Source: Lachnospiraceae bacterium (GTDB taxonomy: Bacteria > Bacillota > Clostridia > Lachnospirales > Lachnospiraceae). Taken from it: 44,897 nucleotides of DNA. A program made the translations under genes and the position numbers. A model generated the notes under the pieces. The model was not told the DNA's origin. It searched no databases and saw only the letters and a list, made by a program, of their open reading frames with translations. Below are positions 17,131 to 25,066 of the stretch, piece by piece (the first letter of the stretch is position 1; the number at the start of each line of letters is the position of its first letter). The stretch spans positions 1 to 44,897 of the forward strand of contig SVFQ01000019.1 in the NCBI GenBank assembly GCA_015056765.1, given 5' to 3'.

Positions 17131-18780
17131 CTATACGAAGAACGCCATTTCTTGCTCTAAATCATCAGCGATACTATTGAGTCCCGTAGCTCGTTCCAAG
17201 AGCTTGGTCATGGTATCGGAAAGATTCTGCATGGAAGCTCTGGTTTCTTCGGAACTAGCAGCGTTTTCTTCCGATATAGAAGAAAGATTGGTGATGGTAT
17301 CGGAGATCACCATACTTGCTTTTTCTGTTTTGTCCACATTCTCTACAATATCCTTTGTAAGGGCGATGGACTTATTGATATCTGTAATCAGACTATCTAC
17401 CTGTTCGATGGTTCTATGGATGGTAGAGCGCTGGTTACTCATGGTCTCCTGTACGCTGCCGGCCTCTTCCATGGTCTTATTGGAGTCTGCAGAAAGCCCC
17501 TTCATGGCCTGCTGGATATTCTGTGCTGCCTCTGCGGACTGATCTGCAAGTTGTCTGATTTCGTCAGCTACTACCGCAAAGCCTTTGCCTGCTTCCCCGG
17601 CTCTGGCCGCTTCAATGCTGGCGTTCAGAGAAAGAAGGTTTGTCTGTGCAGCGATGGCGTCGATAATGGAAACTGCCTCGCTAATGGTAGTTACCGCTGT
17701 ATTTGTATTGCCGATTAGTTCTACGATGCCTTCGATGGCCTTAATACTTTCTCTGGTGGATGTACGAAGTTCTGTCAGTTTCTCCTGGCTCATGGTGGAA
17801 TTTTCTTGCATGGAGTCAGCAAGTTTCTGCATTTCTTCTGCATTATCTGTAATCATCTGCACTGCATCATTGATTTCTGTAACGCATTCTACCGCATTCT
17901 GTAAAGAGTCCGCCTGGCTGGAAGCACCGGTTGCTACCTGACCAACTGCCATGGTAACGTTTTCCGCAGTTTCGGTAATAGACGCTGCAGTATCGGATAG
18001 ATATCCGGCAGAATCATCTACTTCTCTAGATGATAATCGTGCATTTCCAATTACGCTTCTTACTTTTTCAGCCATATTAAATAGGGCTTTTGACATTTCT
18101 CCAAGTTCATCCGTCCTGCCGGTTACCTTTTCCGATAAGTGAATGTCCAAATCACCGGTGGCCATTTGGCGAACCGCTCTCACATTTTCATCGATTGCCT
18201 CCACGATTTTCAGTACATAAAGTACTGCCAATGTGGTAAAAGCAATTACGATGGCAAAGGCAATTGTCACGGTCCATGCAACTCTCTTGCTGATATAAGC
18301 CGTAATTTCTACTTTTTTCTTACCTACAAAAGCCATACCATAAACGCCGTTTTCATCTTCTAGTGGTTCGTAGGCTACATAGTACTTTTCTCCATTGATT
18401 ACGACGTTTTGCGCCTGATAAGCCTGTTTGCCATTGATAACGTGCTGAATCACTGCATCACCGGCTTTGGTGCCTACCACCCCAGGAATACTGGAACGTT
18501 CTCTGGTATCTCCTAAAAAGAAGGTATAGTCATATCCTGTTTCTTTAGACATATCTGCTTCCAAAGTCGCATCTTTATCGATGTGTTCTCTGGTATAATT
18601 CAAAACCTGAGCGTAAGAAATACAAGCTGCCATGACGCCTGTTTCCACTTCATCTTCCATGCCTCGTCTTAGATTGGTGGCACCCACAATAGTCGCGGCT
18701 AACCCGACTACCACTAGAGATGCGGCAACCAAACCAATCATCATTACTTTCAATGATGTCTTTCTACTCTTCTCGTCCAT
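17131..18780 (-). CDS. Methyl-accepting chemotaxis protein
   Basis: Transmembrane chemoreceptor of 549 residues. There is one N-terminal helix (about 12-32), a compact extracellular domain of about 120 residues resembling a single Cache fold ([28 protein letters not shown]), a second helix (about 160-182), a HAMP domain, and a long cytoplasmic signalling helix pair. The conserved hairpin tip contains [21 protein letters not shown] and [15 protein letters not shown]. The frame is open for 40 codons upstream, but ATG 18780 follows GGAGGG at good spacing. No CheA/CheW binding genes are nearby. The ligand is unknown. Confidence 0.94.
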   Translation of the reverse strand: MDEKSRKTSLKVMMIGLVAASLVVVGLAATIVGATNLRRGMEDEVETGVMAACISYAQVLNYTREHIDKDATLEADMSKETGYDYTFFLGDTRERSSIPGVVGTKAGDAVIQHVINGKQAYQAQNVVINGEKYYVAYEPLEDENGVYGMAFVGKKKVEITAYISKRVAWTVTIAFAIVIAFTTLAVLYVLKIVEAIDENVRAVRQMATGDLDIHLSEKVTGRTDELGEMSKALFNMAEKVRSVIGNARLSSREVDDSAGYLSDTAASITETAENVTMAVGQVATGASSQADSLQNAVECVTEINDAVQMITDNAEEMQKLADSMQENSTMSQEKLTELRTSTRESIKAIEGIVELIGNTNTAVTTISEAVSIIDAIAAQTNLLSLNASIEAARAGEAGKGFAVVADEIRQLADQSAEAAQNIQQAMKGLSADSNKTMEEAGSVQETMSNQRSTIHRTIEQVDSLITDINKSIALTKDIVENVDKTEKASMVISDTITNLSSISEENAASSEETRASMQNLSDTMTKLLERATGLNSIADDLEQEMAFFV

Positions 18781-19027
18781 AGTGTCCCTCCATACTATGT
18801 CACTGAATCTATCATTTAGTTTTATTTTTAAGGAATTATGTCTCAACCAGATGATACGTTGATGACTGAAGAATTTCAGATTTTTTAGCAATCTAAACAA
18901 ATGCTAAACTGACTATACCATACAATTTAGTAAAGTTATACGAAGCTATCTGTTTTTTAAGAAATTTTTTATAGAAATTCCCTCAAATTTAACTTCTATA
19001 AATAAAGGATTAATTCTAGGCAGAAAA

Positions 19028-19036
19028 TGGTATAAT
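19028..19036 (+). promoter_or_regulatory. Extended -10 promoter of the diguanylate cyclase gene
   Basis: TGGTATAAT forms an extended -10 (TATAAT at 19031-19036). The -35 region is poor. The start would be near 19043, giving a leader of about 29 bases with GAGGGG at 19061-19066. Confidence 0.7.
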
Positions 19037-19071
19037 AAAAGTATCAATGTCGTACCAAGTGAGGGGCCCAC

Positions 19072-20199
19072 ATGAATCTAGTAGCTGTAGCAGCCAATGA
19101 CCTTACCGGCTTTGTGTTGTTGCTTTGTATGCTAATCAGTAGTCGCGTCAGAAGAAGCGGCAGGAGTTTTGAACTACAACTATTTTCTAAAATAGCCATC
19201 TTGACCATGATCAGTTGCGCGGTGGATTTTTTTGCCTTTTATTATGACGGAAAGCCCGGCGCACTTCCGATGTTTGTCAATATGGCTGCCAACACGTTCT
19301 GTTTTATTTCCAATCCTATTTTCGTTGCTTCCTGGTGCCTGTACTGTGATTACAAATTCTATCGCAGTTTGGATCGTATCAAAAAAATGTATACCTACGT
19401 GTTTATACCGGCTATTCTTTTAGTCATCATAGCTCTGGTAAACGTAGTGTATCCCCTCATCTTTTATATTGATGCAAGCAATGTCTATCACAGGCTTCCG
19501 CTGAATTATGGCTATTACATAGTGGATTTATTGTATCTAATATACAGTGTGTTCACGAAGATCCGGTTCGAACAACGCTACGGGAAGGTACGTTTCTTCC
19601 CGATGTACTTGATGATGGGACCGATTCTCTTTGGTTGTACCATCCAGGCTTGTGTATATGGCCTGTCCTTGATCTGGATTTCTCTTTCCATCGGAATCAC
19701 CGCCATCTACATGGCATTACAAAACGAGTTTTCTTATCTGGATCCTTTGACCGGCCTCTACAACAGAGCTTATCTGGATTATCAGTTTGAAGCCGCTTCC
19801 AAGCATACAAAATCTGTGCTTGGTGGTATCATGATAGACGTGGATGACTTCAAGCAAATCAACGACACCTATGGTCACTCCGTAGGAGATGATGCCCTGA
19901 AGGCCATGGCACAGATTCTGCTTGCCTGCAAGCCTGAGCGGTCTGTGATTCTTCGTTTTGCCGGAGACGAATTCATCATTATCATAAAGAAAAGCAACGA
20001 AGATGAAATCTTAGGAGTCATGGAGAATCTAAGAAAAGCACAGGAGAACTTCAATCAAACCTCCGGCGCGCCTTACCACCTGTCTTTTTCCATGGGATAC
20101 GCCTTGTATCATCCGGGCAAGGATACCTCTGATACTTTCTATAAAGCAATGGATGATAATATGTACATCGCGAAAAATGAAAAGCATAATCGTAAATAA
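19072..20199 (+). CDS. Membrane diguanylate cyclase (GGDEF domain)
   Basis: A 375-residue protein with about six membrane helices in residues 1-215 and a C-terminal GGDEF domain from about 222. The domain has DPLTGLYNRAYLD, DVDDFKQINDTYGHSVGDDAL and the active-site motif RFAGDEF (295-301). AGDEF is an accepted active variant, so c-di-GMP synthesis from GTP is expected. The RxxD inhibitory site five residues upstream of the motif is absent, so product inhibition by that route is unlikely. The membrane domain probably senses a signal but is not a recognised family here. It is divergent from the chemoreceptor gene. Confidence 0.93.
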   Translation: MNLVAVAANDLTGFVLLLCMLISSRVRRSGRSFELQLFSKIAILTMISCAVDFFAFYYDGKPGALPMFVNMAANTFCFISNPIFVASWCLYCDYKFYRSLDRIKKMYTYVFIPAILLVIIALVNVVYPLIFYIDASNVYHRLPLNYGYYIVDLLYLIYSVFTKIRFEQRYGKVRFFPMYLMMGPILFGCTIQACVYGLSLIWISLSIGITAIYMALQNEFSYLDPLTGLYNRAYLDYQFEAASKHTKSVLGGIMIDVDDFKQINDTYGHSVGDDALKAMAQILLACKPERSVILRFAGDEFIIIIKKSNEDEILGVMENLRKAQENFNQTSGAPYHLSFSMGYALYHPGKDTSDTFYKAMDDNMYIAKNEKHNRK

Positions 20200-20228
20200 A
20201 AAGGAAGCAGCCCAGCTGCTTCCTTTTT
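20198..20228 (+). terminator. Bidirectional terminator between the GGDEF and mazF genes
   Basis: A 13-bp perfect stem (20198-20210 with 20216-20228, arm AAAAAGGAAGCAG) has a 5-base loop. A/T tails on both sides allow termination of both converging transcripts. Confidence 0.9.
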
Positions 20229-20253
20229 ATTTATGATCTATCAATAATTCTAA

Positions 20254-20568
20254 TTAATCATATTCAAACATGCCTTGAATCGCATCTGACACTTCCATGA
20301 TATCGTCGTATCGAATCCTTCCTATCTTTGAGCATGCCCTAGCTGCAGGATCTATCAATTTAACCTGCTCGCAGATTGCTGTCCCTGATGTATTCGTCTC
20401 ATTATCAAGAACAATGATATGGAGCGGACCATCATTTTTTTCTTTTAGTAGCGGGCATACATGAAAGACTCCCGTTGCACGGATAAACGCATTCTTACTG
20501 ATAATCACAAACTTTCTCTTATCAAAGCCCGCGATTTTAATAATATCTCCTTGAAAAAAATTTGTCAT
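20254..20568 (-). CDS. mazF: MazF/PemK-family toxin (probable mRNA interferase)
   Basis: A 104-residue protein of the MazF/PemK type, which cleaves mRNA at short sites. Family features are QGDIIKI near the N terminus, VFHVCPLL, ICEQVKLIDPAAR and a C-terminal helix. The usual RP in the first conserved strand is replaced by KRKFVIISK, so the match is a diverged one and activity is not certain. It overlaps the antitoxin gene by 4 bases (ATGA-type), the normal arrangement of a type II pair. Confidence 0.85.
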   Translation of the reverse strand: MTNFFQGDIIKIAGFDKRKFVIISKNAFIRATGVFHVCPLLKEKNDGPLHIIVLDNETNTSGTAICEQVKLIDPAARACSKIGRIRYDDIMEVSDAIQGMFEYD

Positions 20569-20807
20569 AACTCCTCTTTGCCCATTGGTTCACCCCAATC
20601 AAATTCGCAAATAGAGATTTCACCATTATATGCAGCTAGTCTTTCTTCAAAAGATCGATGTTTAAATGCTTTTCTTAAAACAATTGCATCACCCTGCACC
20701 ATGATATCTAGACTATCTGATACTTCAAGCTGCAATTGATCCAGTATATGCTTTGGAATTCTGATTCCCTGGCTATTTCCCCAAGCTCTAAGTGCGACCT
20801 GATCCAT
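20565..20807 (-). CDS. mazE: MazE/AbrB-type antitoxin
   Basis: An 80-residue swapped-hairpin (AbrB/MazE) DNA-binding protein. The N terminus has RAWGNSQGIRIPKHILDQL, the hallmark of MazE antitoxins. A variable acidic C terminus (about 50-80, with EISICEFDWGEP) would bind and inhibit the toxin. AGGAGGAG precedes the ATG. The promoter upstream contains a palindrome in the place expected for autoregulation. Confidence 0.92.
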   Translation of the reverse strand: MDQVALRAWGNSQGIRIPKHILDQLQLEVSDSLDIMVQGDAIVLRKAFKHRSFEERLAAYNGEISICEFDWGEPMGKEEL

Positions 20808-20827
20808 GATACTCCTCCTTCGTTACT

Positions 20828-20874
20828 TAATGTATATACATTATACATTAGCCGGGTTATATATGCAATGTATT
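20828..20874 (-). promoter_or_regulatory. mazEF promoter and operator
   Basis: Minus strand -35 TTGCAT (20863-20868), 17-bp spacer, -10 TATAAT (20840-20845). A perfect 16-bp palindrome TAATGTATATACATTA (20828-20843) overlaps the -10. Further AATGTAT/ATACATT half sites lie at 20843-20849 and 20867-20873. Four half sites around one promoter fit cooperative repression by the MazE-MazF complex. Confidence 0.75.
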
Positions 20875-20899
20875 AATCCAGCCCATATATATTAGAATT

Positions 20900-20954
20900 G
20901 CTACTATAGCGGCGATTTCTTGTCATTTTGCCACATTTTTGCTATTATAGTAGC
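20900..20954 (+). promoter_or_regulatory. Promoter and inverted repeat of the HipB-like gene
   Basis: Plus strand -35 TTGTCA (20920-20925), 17-bp spacer, -10 TATTAT (20943-20948). A perfect 9-bp inverted repeat GCTACTATA (20900-20908) / TATAGTAGC (20946-20954) brackets the promoter. It is a likely operator for the regulator itself. Confidence 0.65.
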
Positions 20955-20976
20955 AGTAATAGGAGGATATTGAGAT

Positions 20977-21261
20977 ATGGATTATATCTGGGATGGGCCA
21001 TCCGATATTTGTCTGAAACTAGCATTGAAAATGCGGAACATTCGCAAACGAAAGAATATCACGCAAGAACAATTGGCTGCTAGAAGCAACGTCAGTTATG
21101 CAACCCTTCGAAAATTCGAGAAAACAGGACAGATTTCTTTAGAATCCTTTGTAAAACTAACTATGGAATTAGGTGTGGTATCTGAGATAAACTCCTTGTT
21201 CGAGCAGCCAATCTATAGCAATATTCAGGAGGTAATCAATGATCGAAACCAAAACTCTTGA
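20977..21261 (+). CDS. XRE-family regulator, HipB-like
   Basis: A 94-residue protein with a helix-turn-helix at about 17-66 (LKMRNIRKRKNITQEQLAAR, then SNVSYATLRKFEKTGQISLE). A C-terminal tail FEQPIYSNIQEV resembles the tail of antitoxins that precede HipA-type kinases. AGGAGG at 20961-20966 sets the start. Immediately downstream and overlapping is a 20-codon frame matching the HipA N terminus, so the toxin partner has been lost. The protein is probably a surviving antitoxin or a stand-alone regulator. Confidence 0.86.
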   Translation: MDYIWDGPSDICLKLALKMRNIRKRKNITQEQLAARSNVSYATLRKFEKTGQISLESFVKLTMELGVVSEINSLFEQPIYSNIQEVINDRNQNS

Positions 21262-21301
21262 AGTTTATTACCACGGAGAGAAATGGTTCTTGCATATCTA
21301 G
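21239..21301 (+). pseudogene. Remnant N terminus of a HipA-type toxin gene
   Basis: An ATG at 21239 with an excellent ribosome site (AGGAGG about 21227-21232) overlaps the end of the XRE gene by 23 bases. It encodes 20 residues, MIETKTLEVYYHGEKWFLHI, then TAG. HipA proteins typically start with a similar short strand pair (LxVYxxGxxVGxL), and HipA genes usually overlap the upstream HipB gene. A terminator follows 12 bases later, so the rest of the gene (about 400 codons) is absent. It could instead be a small functional peptide. Confidence 0.6.
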
Positions 21302-21313
21302 AAAAATACTACA

Positions 21314-21340
21314 AAAGCCTCGGGCGTTGCCCGAGGCTTT
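21314..21340 (+). terminator. Bidirectional terminator between hipB remnant and hpf
   Basis: A perfect 12-bp stem (21314-21325 with 21329-21340, arm AAAGCCTCGGGC) with a 3-base loop. The plus side continues CTCTTTCTT, while the minus side continues TTTTG. It lies between two converging genes. Confidence 0.88.
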
Positions 21341-21365
21341 CTCTTTCTTATTTATCTGATTAGTT

Positions 21366-21893
21366 TTAATCTTCCGGTTCAATGAGTCCGTAAGTATGGC
21401 CTTTACGTTTGTAGACTACGTTAACCTGGTCGGTTTCTGCATTGCAGAATACGAAGAAATCATGTCCTAATAGTTCCATCTGTACGCAAGCATCTTCCGG
21501 ATACATCGGTTTGATGTCGAAGCGTTTGGTACGGACGATTTTGATTTCTTCATCGTCGTCGTACTCTTTTTCTACGAATGCTTTACTGAAGGATACTGCA
21601 TTCTGCTGTTTGTCGATGATTTTATTTTTGTATTTTTTAAGTTGTCTCTCGATTACCTCCTGTACGAGATCGATGGATACATACATATCGTCGCTGACTT
21701 GTTCAGAACGGATGATGTTTCCTTTTACCGGGATTGTGACTTCTATTTTCTGTCTTTCTTTTTCTACACTAAGGGTTACTTTTGCGATGGTATCAGGTGC
21801 AAAATACTTATCTAGTTTTCCGATTTTCTCCTCTACTGCGGCCTTTAAGCCTTCTGTCATTTCGATGTTCTTACCAGTAATGTTTATTTTCAT
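21366..21893 (-). CDS. hpf: Long-form ribosome hibernation promoting factor
   Basis: Ribosome-associated factor that binds the 30S decoding centre and dimerises 70S ribosomes into 100S particles in stationary phase or stress. The 175-residue length, with an N-terminal S30AE domain (about 1-95, MKINITGKNIEMTEGLKAAV) and a C-terminal dimerisation domain (about 118-173, KRFDIKPMYPEDACVQMELL), identifies the long form. AAGGAGG precedes the start. It is a single-gene unit with an extended -10 promoter and a leader hairpin. Confidence 0.96.
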   Translation of the reverse strand: MKINITGKNIEMTEGLKAAVEEKIGKLDKYFAPDTIAKVTLSVEKERQKIEVTIPVKGNIIRSEQVSDDMYVSIDLVQEVIERQLKKYKNKIIDKQQNAVSFSKAFVEKEYDDDEEIKIVRTKRFDIKPMYPEDACVQMELLGHDFFVFCNAETDQVNVVYKRKGHTYGLIEPED

Positions 21894-21932
21894 GTCAAGG
21901 TCCTCCTTAGGAGTAAATATTAGTAAAAGGTT

Positions 21933-21956
21933 TTGCTTTTACTTGTTGTTATTATA
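21933..21956 (-). promoter_or_regulatory. hpf promoter and leader hairpin
   Basis: Minus strand extended -10 TGATATAAT (TATAAT at 21951-21956) without a clear -35. A hairpin GTAAAAG/CTTTTAC (21933-21952) overlaps the start region and would sit at the extreme 5' end of the message. Confidence 0.55.
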
Positions 21957-22056
21957 TCATATTTTTCAGTCATTTTCCTTCTGAAATATAAAATTTTCAG
22001 AAATATTATCATCCAGCAAGACAAGGCACGTTGGGTTGCATATCATTAAATTGTGC

Positions 22057-22085
22057 TTGATATATATGTTGAATTGAAGTATAGT
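22057..22085 (+). promoter_or_regulatory. Promoter of the nitroreductase gene
   Basis: Plus strand -35 TTGATA (22057-22062), 17-bp spacer, -10 TATAGT (22080-22085), start near 22092. The leader is about 50 bases, with GAAAGGACG before the ATG. Confidence 0.75.
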
Positions 22086-22144
22086 GAACTTGAAAATAAA
22101 TGCACAAACAAACTATCATGAAATCATTGTAGAAAGGACGAGAA

Positions 22145-22972
22145 ATGAGTACTTTTTATGAAAATGTAAAAGCACGTCGCAGCGTACGTACCTTCGATGG
22201 GGAAGCACTGTCAGATGTTCAGATGCAGGCATTAAAGAGCTTCACAAAGGAAACAGGTAATCCTTATAACCTACCGGTTACTTTTACTTTCCTTTCCCCG
22301 GATAACAAGGAACTGACCAGTCCTGTACTGGCAGGGGTTCCATGCTACGTCACAGCAAAGATCACCAAGGCGGACCATGCAGAAGAAGCCTATGGATACA
22401 GTTTCGAAAAATTCCTTATGTTTGCTCAGGACATGGGGCTAGGCTCCGTATGGATTGGCGGCACCATGAATCGCGCAGGCTTTGAGAAAGCCTCTAATTT
22501 GGCCGAGGGCGAAATCATGCCTTGCATGTCACCTCTTGGGGTTCCTGCAAAAAAAATGAGCCTCAAAGAAGGGCTCATGAGAAAAGGGGTCAAAGCTGAC
22601 TCCCGTATAGACTTTTCAGAACTATTTTATCAGGCTGATTTTCAGACTCCTTATACAGAAGAGGAAGCCAAACTAATAGGCCTCTATCAAGCATTGCATG
22701 CCGTACAGTTAGCTCCATCTGCCGTAAATAAGCAACCTTGGAGATGTGTCCTAAGAGATAATATGGTGCACTTCTATGAGAAGCACACCAAAGGTTTTAT
22801 GAGCGAAACCACAGGAGATTTACAGAAAATCGATATGGGCATCGCTCTCTATCACTTCGAAGAGCAGGCAAAAGCCGATGGCTTATCCCCTGTCTTCACC
22901 ATAGCGGATCCGGGTCTTGCATTACCTGAAGATACCGAATACATCGCAAGCTATGGTCTTACGATTTCATAA
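22145..22972 (+). CDS. Nitroreductase-family flavoprotein
   Basis: A 275-residue FMN-dependent oxidoreductase-like protein. It has an N-terminal ARRSVRTFDGEALS (FMN phosphate-contacting RRSxR), FEKFLMFAQDMGLGSVWIGG, and PSAVNKQPWRCVL, which is the classic nitroreductase segment but placed late in the chain. The order suggests a duplicated or permuted-looking nitroreductase fold often seen in clostridial 'TM nitroreductase' proteins. The substrate is unknown. Its last 22 bases overlap the end of the convergent binding-protein gene, with no terminator between them. Confidence 0.88.
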   Translation: MSTFYENVKARRSVRTFDGEALSDVQMQALKSFTKETGNPYNLPVTFTFLSPDNKELTSPVLAGVPCYVTAKITKADHAEEAYGYSFEKFLMFAQDMGLGSVWIGGTMNRAGFEKASNLAEGEIMPCMSPLGVPAKKMSLKEGLMRKGVKADSRIDFSELFYQADFQTPYTEEEAKLIGLYQALHAVQLAPSAVNKQPWRCVLRDNMVHFYEKHTKGFMSETTGDLQKIDMGIALYHFEEQAKADGLSPVFTIADPGLALPEDTEYIASYGLTIS

Positions 22973-24012
22973 GTCTGACCGTCTACTTCGATAGATTGAA
23001 TCGGCAAATAGGCGCTGTAGAGCTTTTCATCTACGTAGTTGTACTTGTCAGGGCGTTGTCCTGCCTGCAATTGCGTTACGATAGCTTCTACCCGGGGGCC
23101 ATGCAGTGGGTTACATTCTGCTATGCAGGAAATCTTACCGGTGCGTGCCAGTTCTTTGGCTTCTTCATTGACGCCATCAAAGCTCACCACCATGACTTCT
23201 CCTGCCGCCAGATTGGAGCCCACTTTTTTTCCTGCGCTTTCCAGCGCATCGATGGCACCCATGGCCTCATTATCATTCTCACAGTACACCACATTGATAT
23301 TGTCAAAGCGCTTCAGGAGCGCTGCCATAACTTCTCGTCCTTTGGTTTCCGTGAAATCACCGCTGATTTCTTCCATTAAATCCCAGCCATTTTCCAATGC
23401 AGCATTTCTAAGGCCCCTGCTTCGTCCAATCTGGGCTGTAGAGCCGATGGTTCCCTGGATATTTACCACATGAATCTCTTCCGGCTGAATCCGATTTACT
23501 TCCGTATAAGCCTTTAGCCATGCTGCCATTTTCTTTGCTTCCAGTTCAAAATCAGAACCAATCCAACAGGTATAGAGACTGTCGTCCACCACCTCTACTC
23601 TTCGATCCACCAAAATCACAGGAATCTTTGCCTCTTTGGCTTCCTGTAAAACAGACTCCCAGCCACTTTCTGTAGCAGGCGCCAGTAAAATGTAATCCAC
23701 ATCCTGCTGAATAAAAGTACGAATAGCGGTAATCTGATTGGACTGTTTTTGCTGTCCGTTTTTATAAATCAGGGTATAGCCTTTATCCTGAGTAAAGGCA
23801 TCCAGCATGGATGCTGTATTGGCGCTGCGCCAGTCAGACTCTGCTCCTAACTGGGAAAAGCCTACCACTATGCCCTGGCCTTCTTCTGCGGTCTCTGCCT
23901 CCAGAGAATCCGTCTCTGAAACAGACAAAGTACTGCTGCCGCAGCCGGCCAAAAGGGCCAGCTGCAGAAGCAGTACTCCTATAACTTTTTTTACTCTGTT
24001 TGCCTTCTTCAT
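22951..24012 (-). CDS. Sugar-binding lipoprotein (galactofuranose type), second copy
   Basis: Periplasmic-binding-protein type 1 lipoprotein of 353 residues. It has a signal with lipobox LLAGC (Cys about 24) and YtfQ-like motifs VVGFSQLGAESDWRSANTAS, DYILLAPATESGWESVLQEA and IPVILVDRRVE. The YtfQ family binds galactofuranose or galactose. It closes the transporter operon, 22 bases after the second permease, and is closer to classic YtfQ than the first-copy protein at the operon's front. A GTG one codon upstream is possible; ATG 24012 is preferred. The ribosome site is weak. The 3' end overlaps the nitroreductase gene on the other strand. Confidence 0.9.
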   Translation of the reverse strand: MKKANRVKKVIGVLLLQLALLAGCGSSTLSVSETDSLEAETAEEGQGIVVGFSQLGAESDWRSANTASMLDAFTQDKGYTLIYKNGQQKQSNQITAIRTFIQQDVDYILLAPATESGWESVLQEAKEAKIPVILVDRRVEVVDDSLYTCWIGSDFELEAKKMAAWLKAYTEVNRIQPEEIHVVNIQGTIGSTAQIGRSRGLRNAALENGWDLMEEISGDFTETKGREVMAALLKRFDNINVVYCENDNEAMGAIDALESAGKKVGSNLAAGEVMVVSFDGVNEEAKELARTGKISCIAECNPLHGPRVEAIVTQLQAGQRPDKYNYVDEKLYSAYLPIQSIEVDGQTYEIVRP

Positions 24013-24034
24013 CACGATACACTACCTACAGGTT

Positions 24035-25066
24035 TTATTTCAGCGCACGTTTTTTTTGGGCCATAACAATACTCTGAATCACAAGGAAGAGACACAGCAT
24101 TGCTGCAATGGTGATACCTGTCCACCACGCCTGGTCCAAACCGGCTGATGCTACGATGTTCTGAATCGTGCTGAGGGAAAGAACACCAAAGAGTGTACCG
24201 ATGATATTTCCCACACCACCTGTTAGCATTGTACCACCAATGATGGAGCTAGCGATAGCATTCATTTCCATACCCATGGCATGGCTGGCTGCACCGGAGC
24301 CTACATGGAGGAAGTATACGTATCCACCGATTCCTGCTAAAGTAGAACAAATCAGGTGAGATAAGAATTTCGTACGTTTCACATTGATACCTAACATCAA
24401 AGCAGACTGTGCATTACCGCCTACTGCATAGAAGTTACGTCCAAGTTTGCACCAGCGAAGCAGCACAAACATCAGAATTACGATTAGAATCGCTACGATA
24501 ACACCGATTTCTACATAAGCCGGTACGTAGATTCCTTTTTTATTCACGGTACCCATACCAGGCACGTAAATTCTCGCATTTTTCAGTGCGTTAAACTCTT
24601 CATTGGCTACGTTGAAAGGCGCTGTATTGACAATAGTGGTCATGCCTCTTGCAAAGAACATACCGGCCAAAGACACGATAAAAGGCTGTATCTCCAGGTA
24701 CGCTACCAGGAAGCCCTGTACCAGGCCGTAAGCCACACCGATACCGATGGCTATCAATACGGAACCAAAAATACTACCACCTTTATAATCCAGATGCACG
24801 GCACAGCACATGGACACCAATGCGACTACACCACCTACGGAAATATCAATTCCGCCGGTAATCATAACAAGACTCATACCGCAAGCGGTGATAATCAGGG
24901 ATGCATTGGCGTTTAGAATGTTAAAGAACATCTGGGGTTTGGTAAATCCTCCCTTGATAAAGAGGATGGCACCCAAATACATCAGGAAGAAAATCACGAT
25001 GGTAATGGCCAGCAGCAAATTTGTATCACTTGCTTTCATAAAAATGCTTTGCTTTTCTTTTTTCAT
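24035..25066 (-). CDS. Sugar ABC transporter permease (YjfF-like)
   Basis: A 343-residue integral membrane permease of the ribose/galactofuranose class (BPD_transp_2), with about 8-10 helices. It has the family segments TGGIDISVGGVVALVSM and VGGNAQSALMLGINVKRTK, which contacts the ATPase. It pairs with the upstream permease as a heterodimer, as in the E. coli YtfQRT-YjfF system. Start ATG 25066 overlaps the upstream stop (TAATG) with AAGGAGG before it. Confidence 0.92.
   Translation of the reverse strand: MKKEKQSIFMKASDTNLLLAITIVIFFLMYLGAILFIKGGFTKPQMFFNILNANASLIITACGMSLVMITGGIDISVGGVVALVSMCCAVHLDYKGGSIFGSVLIAIGIGVAYGLVQGFLVAYLEIQPFIVSLAGMFFARGMTTIVNTAPFNVANEEFNALKNARIYVPGMGTVNKKGIYVPAYVEIGVIVAILIVILMFVLLRWCKLGRNFYAVGGNAQSALMLGINVKRTKFLSHLICSTLAGIGGYVYFLHVGSGAASHAMGMEMNAIASSIIGGTMLTGGVGNIIGTLFGVLSLSTIQNIVASAGLDQAWWTGITIAAMLCLFLVIQSIVMAQKKRALK

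Noticed and set aside
18781..18900. 40-residue N-terminal extension of the chemoreceptor
   Set aside because: ATG 18780 has a strong ribosome site and begins the usual short basic segment before the first membrane helix; the extension has none of this.
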